Assembly: GCF_003987175.1 (NCBI RefSeq)
Contig: NZ_PIPM01000007.1
Coordinates: 62,001-126,000, forward strand
Length of the DNA stretch: 64,000 nt
Direction: 5' to 3'
DNA from: Aliidiomarina sanyensis
GTDB lineage: Bacteria; Pseudomonadota; Gammaproteobacteria; Enterobacterales; Alteromonadaceae
The position numbers were made by a program, and so were the translations under genes. Every line of letters begins with the position of its first letter. The stretch's first letter is position 1. Below, piece by piece: positions 26,942 through 36,431 of the stretch. The notes under the pieces are model-generated. The model saw nothing but the letters and a program-made list of their open reading frames with translations, was not told the origin of the DNA and did no database searches.

Positions 26942-27478
26942 ATGACCACAATCGTATCCGTTCGTCGTGGTGACAAAGTTGCTATCGGCGGCGATGGCCA
27001 GGTTTCACTGGGCAACACTGTCATGAAAGGCAATGCACGCAAAGTGCGACGCTTGTACAACGGCCAAGTACTGGCCGGATTTGCCGGCGGAACCGCCGAT
27101 GCGTTCACGTTGTTCGAACGCTTTGAAGCTAAACTTGAGAAGCATCAAGGACACCTGACCCGTGCTGCCGTTGAGCTGGCTAAAGATTGGCGGACGGACC
27201 GAATGTTGCGCCGCCTCGAGGCACTGCTTGCGGTTGCAGATAAGACGACTTCACTGATTATTACTGGCAATGGTGACGTGGTTCAGCCGGAAGATGATCT
27301 TATCGCTATCGGATCAGGCGGCCCGTTCGCTCAGGCGGCAGCACGCGCCTTGCTTGAAAACACCCAATTAAGCGCACCTGATATTGTTGAAAAGAGCCTC
27401 ACCATTGCAGGCGATATCTGCGTATACACCAATAGTTTCCAGACCATCGAGACGCTCGATGCCGAGTCTGCCGGTTAA
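26942..27478 (+). CDS. hslV: HslV, peptidase subunit of the HslUV protease
   Basis: Threonine peptidase that forms a double hexamer capped by HslU. The sequence starts [20 protein letters not shown]; after removal of Met the N-terminal Thr is the nucleophile. The proteasome-like fold is visible in the [23 protein letters not shown] and [15 protein letters not shown] segments. At 178 residues it is close to E. coli HslV (176). GAGGAA precedes the ATG. The hslU start lies 19 bases after its stop. Confidence 0.97.
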   Translation: MTTIVSVRRGDKVAIGGDGQVSLGNTVMKGNARKVRRLYNGQVLAGFAGGTADAFTLFERFEAKLEKHQGHLTRAAVELAKDWRTDRMLRRLEALLAVADKTTSLIITGNGDVVQPEDDLIAIGSGGPFAQAAARALLENTQLSAPDIVEKSLTIAGDICVYTNSFQTIETLDAESAG

Positions 27479-27497
27479 ACCCGAGCGAGGAGTTCCC

Positions 27498-28835
27498 ATG
27501 TCGAACATGACCCCACGTGAGATTGTGGATGAATTAAACCGTCATATCATTGGCCAGCAGAGCGCAAAGCGTGCGGTGTCTGTGGCCCTTCGTAACCGCT
27601 GGCGGCGGATGCAGCTTGACGAAGAGCTGCGCCAAGAAGTCACCCCCAAGAATATCTTAATGATTGGCCCAACAGGCGTCGGTAAAACGGAAATTGCCCG
27701 GCGCTTAGCGAAGCTTGCGAACGCACCATTTATCAAAATTGAGGCGACTAAGTTCACTGAGGTTGGCTATGTCGGGAAAGAAGTCGATTCGATCATTCGG
27801 GATTTGACGGATACCGCGGTCAAGATGCTCCGCGAGCAAGAGATGGCCCGTTTGCGTCATCGCGCCGAGGATGCGGCGGAAGAGCGTGTGCTGGACGCAT
27901 TATTACCCCGCGCGAAGAAAACCTGGGGTGAGGAGCACGAACAGCGCGTCGATGAGCAAGAAAACACGCGGCAGGTATTTCGCAAAAAACTGCGCGAGGG
28001 CAAGCTCGACGATAAAGAAATTGAAATTGAAATCTCCATGCCGCATATGGGGGTCGAGATCATGGCTCCGCCGGGCATGGAAGAGATGACCTCGCAATTA
28101 CAGAGCATGTTCCAGAACATGGGCTCTGGAAAAGCCAAGAAGCGCAAGCTCAAGATCAAAGATGCAATGAAGCAATTGGTCGAAGAGGAAGCGGCCAAAA
28201 TGCTCAACCCAGAGGAAATTAAGGAAAAGGCTATCGAAGCGGTTGAGCAAAATGGCATCGTGTTTTTGGATGAGGTCGATAAAATCTGTAAACGTGGTGA
28301 CAGCAGTGGTCCCGATGTAAGCCGCGAAGGGGTGCAGCGTGATTTGTTGCCCTTAGTGGAAGGTACGACTGTCAGTACGAAGCATGGGATGGTGCGCACC
28401 GATCATATCTTGTTTATAGCGTCGGGCGCATTCCAAATGTCGAAGCCTTCGGATTTGATCCCCGAGCTCCAGGGACGCTTGCCCATTCGGGTTGAGCTCA
28501 GTGCGCTCACGACCGAAGACTTTGTGCGAATTCTGACCGAGCCGAATGCCTCATTGACGGTTCAGTACCAAGCGTTGATGCAGACTGAAGGCGTGGATGT
28601 GTCGTTTACCGAGGACGGAATTCGCCGCATTGCCGAGATCGCTTGGCAGGTGAACGAGAAAACCGAAAACATCGGAGCTCGCCGCTTACACACGGTACTT
28701 GAGCGTCTAATGGAAGAGGTTTCGTTTAACGCATCGGATATGGAGGGCACCACGCTTACAGTCGATCGTGAGTACGTGAATAAGCACTTGAATTCGTTGG
28801 CTGAGGATGAAGATTTAAGCCGCTTTATTCTCTAA
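27498..28835 (+). CDS. hslU: HslU, ATPase subunit of the HslUV protease
   Basis: AAA+ unfoldase. From the ATG at 27498 ([17 protein letters not shown]) it has 445 residues (E. coli 443). It shows Walker [13 protein letters not shown], the pore motif GYVG in [11 protein letters not shown], the I-domain insertion (acidic and basic, about 120-240), Walker [11 protein letters not shown], a sensor/arginine-finger region and the C-terminal tail RFIL that docks into HslV. A longer frame overlapping hslV is not the start. A terminator follows inside the convergent EAL gene. Confidence 0.97.
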   Translation: MSNMTPREIVDELNRHIIGQQSAKRAVSVALRNRWRRMQLDEELRQEVTPKNILMIGPTGVGKTEIARRLAKLANAPFIKIEATKFTEVGYVGKEVDSIIRDLTDTAVKMLREQEMARLRHRAEDAAEERVLDALLPRAKKTWGEEHEQRVDEQENTRQVFRKKLREGKLDDKEIEIEISMPHMGVEIMAPPGMEEMTSQLQSMFQNMGSGKAKKRKLKIKDAMKQLVEEEAAKMLNPEEIKEKAIEAVEQNGIVFLDEVDKICKRGDSSGPDVSREGVQRDLLPLVEGTTVSTKHGMVRTDHILFIASGAFQMSKPSDLIPELQGRLPIRVELSALTTEDFVRILTEPNASLTVQYQALMQTEGVDVSFTEDGIRRIAEIAWQVNEKTENIGARRLHTVLERLMEEVSFNASDMEGTTLTVDREYVNKHLNSLAEDEDLSRFIL

Positions 28836-28849
28836 CGCGGTTCAAATAA

Positions 28850-30925
28850 TTACGCGTTTAGTGTGCTAGGGAGAGGGTCATCCTCTCCCTTTTCTTTATT
28901 TTGCAGTAGAAAATCACGCCAGAAGTTGCGCAGTAATCCGCGGGATTTCTCCTCGCTTACAGGTGGCGAGAAGTAGAAGCCTTGAACCGAGTCACAGCGC
29001 ATCTCAACGAGCAGAGCAAATTGTTCTGCAGTCTCAACACCTTCGGCAACGATCTGCTTGTTCAATACATGAGATAGCTCAATCAGGGTGCGAACAATAG
29101 TGGAGTCTTCTTCACTGGCGAGCAGTTCATTGATAAAGCTGCGATCAATTTTAATTTTGTCGACGGGCAGTTTGCGTAAGTACGCCAGTGAGGAATAGCC
29201 TGTACCAAAATCATCAATCGCAACGCGAACACCCATTTTCCGTAAGCGATTCAGGACATTCATCCCCGTAGCCACGTCCGACATTGCGACGTTTTCGGTG
29301 ATCTCAAGTTCCAAATCACCAGGCTGCAACTGGTATTCACGGAACAGTCGTCGGAGTTTATCGATCAGTTCGGGTTGCTGAAAATGCTTGGCGGACAGGT
29401 TGACTGCAATGGGTAGAACCTTCTCGCCTTGAGCACGCCAACGAGAAATAAGCTTCGCACAGTGCTTGAGGACCCAATCATCCACCTCAGCCGACAGACC
29501 AAGCTGCTCGACAAAAGGCAGGAAGTTGTCGGGATTGAGCATGCCCTTGGTGGGGTGTTGCCAGCGGAGGAGTGCTTCAAAGCCACTCAAAAACTGGGTC
29601 CGGACATCAAAGATTGGCTGCAAGTGGACCACAAATTGATTGTGCGTCAGGGCACGCCGCAGCTCCGGCTCCATATCGACCAATTTAATGTATTGTTCGT
29701 CCATCCCATCGCGATACAGCATGACCGAGGGGTTCTCAGGCAACTTGGCATTGGCGAGGGCAATGTTTGCTTTACTGAGCAGGCCTTCTGGATGCGCACC
29801 TTGGTGTGGAAAACGCGCGACACCAATGCTGCAACTGATATTGAGACTTTTTGCATCAATCAGCATAGGCTGTTGCAGAAGCGTCTGCACTTGGTGCGCA
29901 AGGTTGGAGACAGCTTCTCGTGTCTTCATGTGATCATACAGCACCACAAAGACGTCACCGCTAATCCGCGCCACCGATAACGGCCGTTGCTGGAGATTCT
30001 GCAGCCGTTGGCTGATCTCAACGAGTACCCGGTCTCCACCCCGTAACCCGAGGGTATCATTGATGGCTTTAAAGCGATCCACGCCCAGCATAAAGACGCT
30101 GAGTTCACGCCCGTCGCCACGACAGGAATCTAAAAATACCGGGAGCTTGGTCATGAGCTCTTCGCGGTTTTCAATCCCGGTGAGGGCGTCGTGGCGGTTC
30201 ATATATTCGGCTTTTTGCAGCGCATCAATGGCTTTGTGACGCTCTGACTCGAGCAACCAAATCGTAATCCCCAGCATGGCAGCAGTAAGGAACAGGATGT
30301 TAATGATGCCATCCACAATCCACAAGAATTGCGCCCCTAACCACACACTATCAAGGAGTTGTAAGCTGACCAAAAAGCCATTTTTCAACGCTTGAATAAG
30401 GAAGGCGAATGCAATCAAGCGTGGGCCCATGGTGGGCGTAGACAGAACTAAAATAACGCTACCAATCATTCCAAGCGTGAGCGCACTAATGACATACAAG
30501 CTGGCCTCTCGGAAAAAAGGTTGCCAAATGCTCGGTTCAGCCCAGGTTACGAGTTGCGTGGACGTAAGGACCGCGATAAGGAGGCAGGCACCATAAATCC
30601 ACCAGCGCACACGCTTTTCAGGAATGCTGTTAACGGTGATATCAAAGACGCCAATGGTTAGCACACCCAGCGCCAGATAGGTAAGAAAATAGCTGAGGGT
30701 TTCGAGGGTTGCGACCACATGACTCGAAAGGGCTAACCAATCACTTTGCGCGATGACTATGAGTGCGGAACTCAGTCCAAACCAAACCGCCCCGTAAGAC
30801 CAAAAACGAAGATAGGAACGTTTATAAACTCGGAAGTAATAGGAAAGGAGGAGCGCAAAGCCAAGCACCATGAGGGCTTGTCCGGCGTTTGTCGCAGCAA
30901 GTACCGCTCCATCGCTAAAAGGCAT
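28850..30925 (-). CDS. Membrane GGDEF-EAL protein, probable c-di-GMP phosphodiesterase
   Basis: A 691-residue protein with seven or eight membrane helices in its first 225 residues (MHYT/7TM-like input region), a GGDEF-type domain (about 236-395) and an EAL domain (about 425-675). The GGDEF signature is degenerate: RISGDVFVV replaces the usual GGDEF, so cyclase activity is unlikely. The EAL catalytic set is intact: FEALLRW, NLSAKHF, ELEITEN, IDDFGTGYSSL, KIDRSFI and AEGVET. It should hydrolyse c-di-GMP in response to an unknown membrane signal. It converges on hslU, with the hslU terminator overlapping its last codons. Confidence 0.88.
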   Translation of the reverse strand: MPFSDGAVLAATNAGQALMVLGFALLLSYYFRVYKRSYLRFWSYGAVWFGLSSALIVIAQSDWLALSSHVVATLETLSYFLTYLALGVLTIGVFDITVNSIPEKRVRWWIYGACLLIAVLTSTQLVTWAEPSIWQPFFREASLYVISALTLGMIGSVILVLSTPTMGPRLIAFAFLIQALKNGFLVSLQLLDSVWLGAQFLWIVDGIINILFLTAAMLGITIWLLESERHKAIDALQKAEYMNRHDALTGIENREELMTKLPVFLDSCRGDGRELSVFMLGVDRFKAINDTLGLRGGDRVLVEISQRLQNLQQRPLSVARISGDVFVVLYDHMKTREAVSNLAHQVQTLLQQPMLIDAKSLNISCSIGVARFPHQGAHPEGLLSKANIALANAKLPENPSVMLYRDGMDEQYIKLVDMEPELRRALTHNQFVVHLQPIFDVRTQFLSGFEALLRWQHPTKGMLNPDNFLPFVEQLGLSAEVDDWVLKHCAKLISRWRAQGEKVLPIAVNLSAKHFQQPELIDKLRRLFREYQLQPGDLELEITENVAMSDVATGMNVLNRLRKMGVRVAIDDFGTGYSSLAYLRKLPVDKIKIDRSFINELLASEEDSTIVRTLIELSHVLNKQIVAEGVETAEQFALLVEMRCDSVQGFYFSPPVSEEKSRGLLRNFWRDFLLQNKEKGEDDPLPSTLNA
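28869..28894 (+). terminator. Intrinsic terminator of hslVU inside the end of a convergent gene
   Basis: Stem GGGAGAGG / CCTCTCCC with loop GTCAT, followed by TTTTCTTT. It lies 34 bases after the hslU stop and inside the last codons of the minus-strand EAL gene, so it is dual-use sequence. Confidence 0.8.
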
Positions 30926-31094
30926 ACACGATTCTTATTATTATGTGTGTGCACAAATTAAACGTGCTTTTATGACATAAATCAAGCAGAGAACGTTTAA
31001 AATTGCCCCGACCAGTATTCCTTTCGCACCATCCCATAAAAGGTTTATACTACCCCTCAAGCCTGAACATCCTAACCCCCGCAGGAGCGTTTCT

Positions 31095-31580
31095 ATGGAA
31101 TACAATACCTCGGAACTTTGTGACTTGTATGCAGATCAAGTCGACGTGGTCGAGCCAATGTTTGTGAACTTTGGCGGCCGACCTTCATTTGGTGGTCAAA
31201 TTGTGACGATCAAATGCCATGAGGATAAGGGGTTGATTGAAACGGCCCTCGAGCAACCAGGCGCAGGAAAAGTCCTGCTTGTCGACGGTGGTGGCTCCAT
31301 GCGCCGTGCGCTGATCGATATCGCGATTGCCGAGCTGGCATTGGAAAATGACTGGGAAGGGATTGTCTGTTACGGCTGTGTGCGTGATGTAGATGCTCTC
31401 GAGGATCTCGATATCGGGATTCAGGCACTCGCCTCTATTCCAGTTGGTGCGCCGTCAGAAGGCGTGGGTGAGACGGATATCGCAGTGAACTTTGGCGGTG
31501 TGACCTTCTTGCCTGAGGATCATCTCTATGCTGACAGCACTGGGATTATCTTGTCACCGGAAGCACTCGACATCGAGTAA
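31095..31580 (+). CDS. rraA: Regulator of RNase E activity A
   Basis: RraA binds RNase E and inhibits it, changing RNA turnover. The 161 residues are the normal length. The segments [25 protein letters not shown] and [16 protein letters not shown] are typical of the family, which shares a fold with class II aldolases. AGGAG precedes the ATG. It is separated from hutG by only five bases, so the two are probably co-transcribed despite unrelated functions. In many relatives rraA sits near menA or hslVU; here the latter is close. Confidence 0.94.
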   Translation: MEYNTSELCDLYADQVDVVEPMFVNFGGRPSFGGQIVTIKCHEDKGLIETALEQPGAGKVLLVDGGGSMRRALIDIAIAELALENDWEGIVCYGCVRDVDALEDLDIGIQALASIPVGAPSEGVGETDIAVNFGGVTFLPEDHLYADSTGIILSPEALDIE

Positions 31581-31585
31581 TCTCC

Positions 31586-32617
31586 ATGACGACTGACACC
31601 CCATTGTATTGGCGCCCGGTTCATCCGGGCGCATTTGTTAAATCTCGTCCGGGTGAGAGCCGGATTGGTCAATCCATGCTTGCTCCGCAGGCGTGGGACA
31701 CGCTCCTATCAGCGTTGAGTTCCGACACCATCGTCCTCGTGGGTGTGCCGGAATCAATTGGGCCACGCGCAAATTTGGGTCAAGGTGGTGCTGAAGCTGG
31801 ATTCTCTGCATTTTTGGCGCAGTTTTTGAATATGCAAGAGACAGGGCGTCTTCCGTTGCACTCATTGTGTCTTGGCGGGGAAGTCGACTGCACCGATTTA
31901 ATGGCACAGGCGGCCAAACTTGATGCCAGTCAGCCAGAAGAACTTGCGCAGCTACGAGCGCTGTGTGCGGAGGTCGACACACGCGTTGAGTCGGTACTTA
32001 CACCTCTATTCCAAACGGGCGCTCGCGTGATTTTAATTGGCGGTGGTCACAACAATGCGTATCCACTGTTGAAGTCATTGGCATCGGCGAGCGAGCGTTT
32101 GGTCGGGGCGGTTAATCTTGACCCACATTCCGATTTTCGCCCGCAGGAAGGACGCCACAGTGGGAATGGATTCAGCTATGCGCATGCCGAGGGTGTATTA
32201 CAACATTATCAAGTTGTTACCTTGCATGAAGCCAAGAATTCCAAAGCAACGCTGGACCAACTACAAGCGGCTGGTGGCCGTTACATCTCAATGCACCAGC
32301 TACTCGATTCGCGGATGGATAAGGTCATGAGCGAAGTGGTTCGCCAAGCTTTGGAATGGGATGTTCCGCTCGGGATTGAACTCGATATTGATGCCATCAC
32401 GGGAGCTCCGGCGAGCGCTTATAACTACGCGGGTGTTACTTTACCCGAGGCGCAAACCTTTGTGCAGCGGCTCGGAATGCTTCCCCAAGCGCGTTACCTT
32501 CATTTAGCCGAGGCTGCTCCCGCTTGTCATCCTGCTGGTTTCGCAGCAGGACAAAAAGCCGTCGGGCAAATTCTCAGTGAGTTAGTGTTCACCTACCTCT
32601 TGTCCCGCAATCAATAA
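31586..32617 (+). CDS. hutG: Formimidoylglutamase (histidine degradation)
   Basis: Hydrolyses N-formimidoyl-glutamate to glutamate and formamide, the last step of the four-step Hut pathway. It belongs to the arginase/ureohydrolase fold with two manganese ions: the metal motifs are GGGHNNAYP, NLDPHSDFRP and ELDIDAI, and the length of 343 residues fits. It is a plus-strand gene in unit with rraA and its 3' end overlaps the 3' end of the convergent hutI by 36 bases. It is away from the hutCUH operon. Confidence 0.88.
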   Translation: MTTDTPLYWRPVHPGAFVKSRPGESRIGQSMLAPQAWDTLLSALSSDTIVLVGVPESIGPRANLGQGGAEAGFSAFLAQFLNMQETGRLPLHSLCLGGEVDCTDLMAQAAKLDASQPEELAQLRALCAEVDTRVESVLTPLFQTGARVILIGGGHNNAYPLLKSLASASERLVGAVNLDPHSDFRPQEGRHSGNGFSYAHAEGVLQHYQVVTLHEAKNSKATLDQLQAAGGRYISMHQLLDSRMDKVMSEVVRQALEWDVPLGIELDIDAITGAPASAYNYAGVTLPEAQTFVQRLGMLPQARYLHLAEAAPACHPAGFAAGQKAVGQILSELVFTYLLSRNQ

Positions 32618-33847
32618 AGCCCGCAGTGGATTGACACCAAAGGTGTAGCAGATCTCTTCGGGCCGGCGGAGATTCCACAACGCGATATCCCCACGCTGGC
32701 CTTCTTTTAACATCCCTTGCTCAGAATCCCCGAGCGCCCGCGCTGCGTGGGTGGTGACCCCGAGCCACGCTTCTTCCGGTGTCATCCGGAAAAACGAGCA
32801 GGCAAAGTGCATCATCAGGGGTAATTGAATGATCGGGGACGACCCGGGGTTAGCATCAGTGGCGACCGCAATGGGCACTCCAGCCTCGCGGAGTGCATCA
32901 ATGGGTGGAAGCTTGGTTTCCCGTAAAAAATAAAATGCACCGGGCAATAAAACCGCAACGGTTCCCGCGTCGGCCATCGCCCGAATGCCTTTGTCTGAAA
33001 GGTACTCCAAGTGATCCGCGGATAGGCCTTGGTAGGATGCAACTAAAGCCGCGCCATCTTGGTCACTTAATTGTTCGGCATGCAGTTTAACCGGTAATGC
33101 CAGTTGTTGTGCCGCACGAAAAACCCGGTCTGTTTGCTGTCGGGTAAAACCAATGTTCTCACAAAACACATCCACCGCATCGACCAACCCTTCGTTGGCG
33201 GCCGCTGGCAGAATGTCGCGGACCACGTAATCGATATATTCGTCACTGCGCCCCTGATACTCAGGAGGCAACGCATGGGCTGCAAGAAGCGTGGTGCTGA
33301 CCTTGATTGGGAGGACTTCGCCGATGCGACGGGCAACGCGCAATTGTTTTAATTCATCCTCAAGACTCAGGCCGTAGCCTGATTTTATCTCAATATGGGC
33401 AACCCCTTGCTGCATGAGCGCCACGGCGCGAGGAAAGGATTGGCGAAAAAGCTCCTCTTCACTGGCCGCGCGAGTGGCACGAACTGTGGAGAGAATTCCG
33501 CCGCCCTGCTCTGCAATTTCTTGATAGCTGGCGCCATGCAGACGCTGGCGAAACTCTTCTGCACGATTCCCCGCCCACACTAAATGTGTGTGACAGTCGG
33601 TTAATGCCGGTGTTGCCAACATACCGTGACCATCAATGCGATGTGCCTTTCCGGCCGCTTCACTGCCGAGAAAGGCCTGGCGAAGATTCGCTGGCAGGGC
33701 ATCACGCGGTCCGACCCACGCGATAAAGCCATCTTGCACAAAGATCGTTGCCTCTTCGATGAGCCCAAGGTCTGCATTTGTCATGGTCGCAGCGGTGACA
33801 TTCTCAATCAGTGTGCAGGTTTGAGGGGAGGCAGATGCAATTGACAT
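32582..33847 (-). CDS. hutI: Imidazolonepropionase
   Basis: Opens the imidazolone ring to give N-formimidoyl-glutamate. The 421-residue amidohydrolase has the metal-binding TDCHTHLVWAGNR, the substrate segment IEIKSGYGLSLEDELK, a catalytic LHAEQLSDQ histidine and ATDANPGSSP. It starts at the ATG at 33847, diverging from hutC across an 84-base region that contains a HutC-like operator. Its 3' end overlaps hutG by 36 bases. Confidence 0.96.
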   Translation of the reverse strand: MSIASASPQTCTLIENVTAATMTNADLGLIEEATIFVQDGFIAWVGPRDALPANLRQAFLGSEAAGKAHRIDGHGMLATPALTDCHTHLVWAGNRAEEFRQRLHGASYQEIAEQGGGILSTVRATRAASEEELFRQSFPRAVALMQQGVAHIEIKSGYGLSLEDELKQLRVARRIGEVLPIKVSTTLLAAHALPPEYQGRSDEYIDYVVRDILPAAANEGLVDAVDVFCENIGFTRQQTDRVFRAAQQLALPVKLHAEQLSDQDGAALVASYQGLSADHLEYLSDKGIRAMADAGTVAVLLPGAFYFLRETKLPPIDALREAGVPIAVATDANPGSSPIIQLPLMMHFACSFFRMTPEEAWLGVTTHAARALGDSEQGMLKEGQRGDIALWNLRRPEEICYTFGVNPLRALLIAGQEVGEH

Positions 33848-33874
33848 AAAAATCCTTTGCTAATTTCAATGAAC

Positions 33875-33900
33875 TTGCTAATGTATATACAACATAGCAA
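33875..33900. promoter_or_regulatory. HutC-like operator between hutI and hutC
   Basis: The perfect palindrome TGTATATACA (33882-33891) lies between TTGCTA and TAGCAA inverted arms. It matches the TGTATATACA core seen in operators of HutC repressors. It is about 35 bases from hutI and 40 from hutC, so one site can repress both divergent promoters. Confidence 0.65.
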
Positions 33901-33931
33901 ATTCGCACATAATTACAAGTTGGAAAATCCC

Positions 33932-34660
33932 ATGGCTAAGTTTGCAGTCATTAAAGAGCATATCTACCGCAAGATTGAGTCAGGCGAGTGGCCTGAATAT
34001 CACCCGGTTAGTTCTGAGAATGAGTTATCCGAGCAATTTAGTGTCAGCCGTATGACCGCGCGTCGCGCATTGCAGGAGCTCGCTGAAGAGGGGCTAGTGA
34101 CCCGCACGCGTGGTTCAGGAACCTTCGTTGCGCCGTTAAAAAGCCAGTCGGCCCTGCTGACGATTCGCAATATTGCCGATGAAATTCGGATGCGCAATCA
34201 CAAGCATCACGCGGTGGTACGTGTTCTTGAGCGAGTCGTGGCTCCCAATGCCGTGGCATCAGCCCTTCAGCTTAGCCCGGGGGCAGAGGTCTTTCACTCA
34301 GTCATCACGCATTTTGAGAACGGCCATGCGGTTCAAATTGAAGACCGTTACGTGAACCCAAATTTGGTTCCTCAATACTTGGAGCAAGACTTTGTGGAAC
34401 ATACGCCGCATGAGTATCTGTGCGAAGTGACTCCGCTGACCGAAGCGAGCCATCTAATCGAGGCCGTCTTGCCAACGGAACAACAGTTGAGCTGGTTAGC
34501 CCTCGAAAATCCAGAACCTTGTTTACAAATTCAACGACGCACCTGGTGTCGCGATGGCGTGGTGAGTCAAGCCACCCTGACTCACCCAGGAAGCCGATTC
34601 CGCCTTGGCGGACATATGACATTTAAAGCCCCAGCGCGTGTTTCGAATGCCGAAGTATAA
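33932..34660 (+). CDS. hutC: Histidine utilization repressor (GntR family)
   Basis: From the ATG at 33932 (MAKFAVIKEHIYRKI) the protein has 242 residues. The winged helix-turn-helix of the GntR family spans about 5-70 (LSEQFSVSRMTARRALQELAEEG), and the C-terminal UTRA domain (about 90-235) binds urocanate in HutC proteins. An in-frame start 25 codons upstream would overlap the operator and is unlikely. It begins the hutC-hutU-hutH operon, so it is expected to be autoregulated. Confidence 0.93.
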   Translation: MAKFAVIKEHIYRKIESGEWPEYHPVSSENELSEQFSVSRMTARRALQELAEEGLVTRTRGSGTFVAPLKSQSALLTIRNIADEIRMRNHKHHAVVRVLERVVAPNAVASALQLSPGAEVFHSVITHFENGHAVQIEDRYVNPNLVPQYLEQDFVEHTPHEYLCEVTPLTEASHLIEAVLPTEQQLSWLALENPEPCLQIQRRTWCRDGVVSQATLTHPGSRFRLGGHMTFKAPARVSNAEV

Positions 34661-34691
34661 GCGCGCAGAAAAATAACCTTGGAGACGAGCT

Positions 34692-36374
34692 ATGAGTTTT
34701 ACTCGGATTGATACCAGTCGCGTCATTCGCGCGGCCCGGGGAGCAAAAAAAACCGCCAAGAGCTGGCAAACCGAAGCGGCTAAGCGGATGTTAATGAATA
34801 ACCTTGATCCGGATGTTGCGGAGCATCCGCACGGTCTGGTGGTGTACGGCGGAATTGGTCGTGCGGCACGCAGCTGGGAGTGTTTTGACACCATTGTTGA
34901 GGTGCTTGATCGGTTGGAAGACAACCAGACATTGTTGGTTCAAAGCGGCAAGCCGGTGGGTGTCTTCCCAACACATTCGGATGCACCCCGCGTGCTGATC
35001 GCCAATTCAAACTTGGTTCCCGAGTGGGCCACGTGGGATCATTTTAATGAGCTCGATAAGAAGGGCTTGATGATGTACGGCCAAATGACTGCAGGCTCTT
35101 GGATCTACATCGGCTCCCAGGGCATCGTGCAGGGAACATATGAAACATTTGGCGCGGTGGCACGGCAACATTTTGACGGAGACGCCACAGGAAAATGGAT
35201 TCTCACCGGAGGACTTGGCGGCATGGGCGGCGCGCAACCTTTGGCGGCAACCATGGCTGGCTTCTCAATGCTCGCCTGTGATGTCGATGAGTCGCGGATC
35301 GATTTCCGTCTGCGCACCCGTTATGTCGATGAAAAAGCCACAGATCTCGATGATGCCCTCGCACGCCTTGAGAATGCGAAGAATGAAGGTCGGGCGGTTT
35401 CCGTCGGCTTGCTCGCCAATGCGGCAGACGTGTACGCAGAACTTGTAGCCCGCGGGATTACACCGGATGTAGTGACGGACCAAACCTCGGCGCATGATCC
35501 ACTCAATGGGTATTTGCCCCAAGGTTGGACACTAGAGCAGGCGGCCAAAATGCGCGAAGACGATCCGCAAGCGGTTGTCAAAGCAGCCAAAGCGTCAATG
35601 GCAGTGCAGGTCCGTGCCATGTTGGATTTCCAAAAACGCGGTGCGGCGGTACTCGATTATGGCAACAACATTCGCCAAATGGCGAAAGATGTCGGGGTTG
35701 ATCATGCATTTGATTTCCCAGGGTTTGTTCCAGCCTACATTCGCCCATTATTCTGCCAAGGCATTGGCCCATTCCGGTGGGTTGCGTTGTCTGGTGACCC
35801 TGAGGATATTTATAAAACCGATCAAAAAGTCAAAGAGCTGATTCCAGACGATACCCATCTCCATAACTGGCTCGATATGGCCCGTGAACGGATTGAATTT
35901 CAAGGCTTACCCGCGCGAATCTGTTGGGTAGGGCTCAAAGACCGCGCGCGTTTGGGCCGTGCATTCAACGAGATGGTGAAAAATGGTGAGCTTAAAGCCC
36001 CAATCGTGATTGGCCGAGATCACCTCGATTCTGGTTCTGTGGCGAGTCCTAACCGGGAAACCGAGGCCATGCTGGATGGGTCAGATGCGGTTTCCGATTG
36101 GCCTCTCTTGAATGCCCTCCTCAATACGGCAGGGGGTGCGACCTGGGTTTCATTGCATCATGGTGGTGGCGTTGGCATGGGCTACTCCCAGCACTCGGGT
36201 GTGGTCATTGTGGCGGATGGAACGGACGCGGCTGATCAGCGCATTGCGCGTGTTCTTTGGAACGATCCGGGGACCGGCGTAATGCGTCATGCAGATGCAG
36301 GATATGACATCGCAAAAGAGGCGGCGCGTGAGAGTCAACTTGACCTCCCGATGATCCGCGATGAGTCGGCTTAG
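34692..36374 (+). CDS. hutU: Urocanate hydratase
   Basis: Converts urocanate to imidazolonepropionate, using a tightly bound NAD+. The 560-residue protein (about the usual 555) shows the NAD-binding region [20 protein letters not shown] and the invariant [15 protein letters not shown], plus a cysteine-containing ARICWVGL near the active site. GGAG precedes the ATG. It follows hutC by 31 bases and precedes hutH by 57. Confidence 0.97.
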   Translation: MSFTRIDTSRVIRAARGAKKTAKSWQTEAAKRMLMNNLDPDVAEHPHGLVVYGGIGRAARSWECFDTIVEVLDRLEDNQTLLVQSGKPVGVFPTHSDAPRVLIANSNLVPEWATWDHFNELDKKGLMMYGQMTAGSWIYIGSQGIVQGTYETFGAVARQHFDGDATGKWILTGGLGGMGGAQPLAATMAGFSMLACDVDESRIDFRLRTRYVDEKATDLDDALARLENAKNEGRAVSVGLLANAADVYAELVARGITPDVVTDQTSAHDPLNGYLPQGWTLEQAAKMREDDPQAVVKAAKASMAVQVRAMLDFQKRGAAVLDYGNNIRQMAKDVGVDHAFDFPGFVPAYIRPLFCQGIGPFRWVALSGDPEDIYKTDQKVKELIPDDTHLHNWLDMARERIEFQGLPARICWVGLKDRARLGRAFNEMVKNGELKAPIVIGRDHLDSGSVASPNRETEAMLDGSDAVSDWPLLNALLNTAGGATWVSLHHGGGVGMGYSQHSGVVIVADGTDAADQRIARVLWNDPGTGVMRHADAGYDIAKEAARESQLDLPMIRDESA

Positions 36375-36431
36375 ACCGAACCCCATATTCGAAGCGCGGT
36401 CGATAAGGCCGCCTTGTTGTAGGAAATCGTT

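Noticed and set aside
30926-31094. FNR-like half-site upstream of rraA
   Set aside because: TGACATAAATCAAG resembles part of an FNR/Crp site, but only one half matches well and the position is too far from a clear promoter to support a claim.
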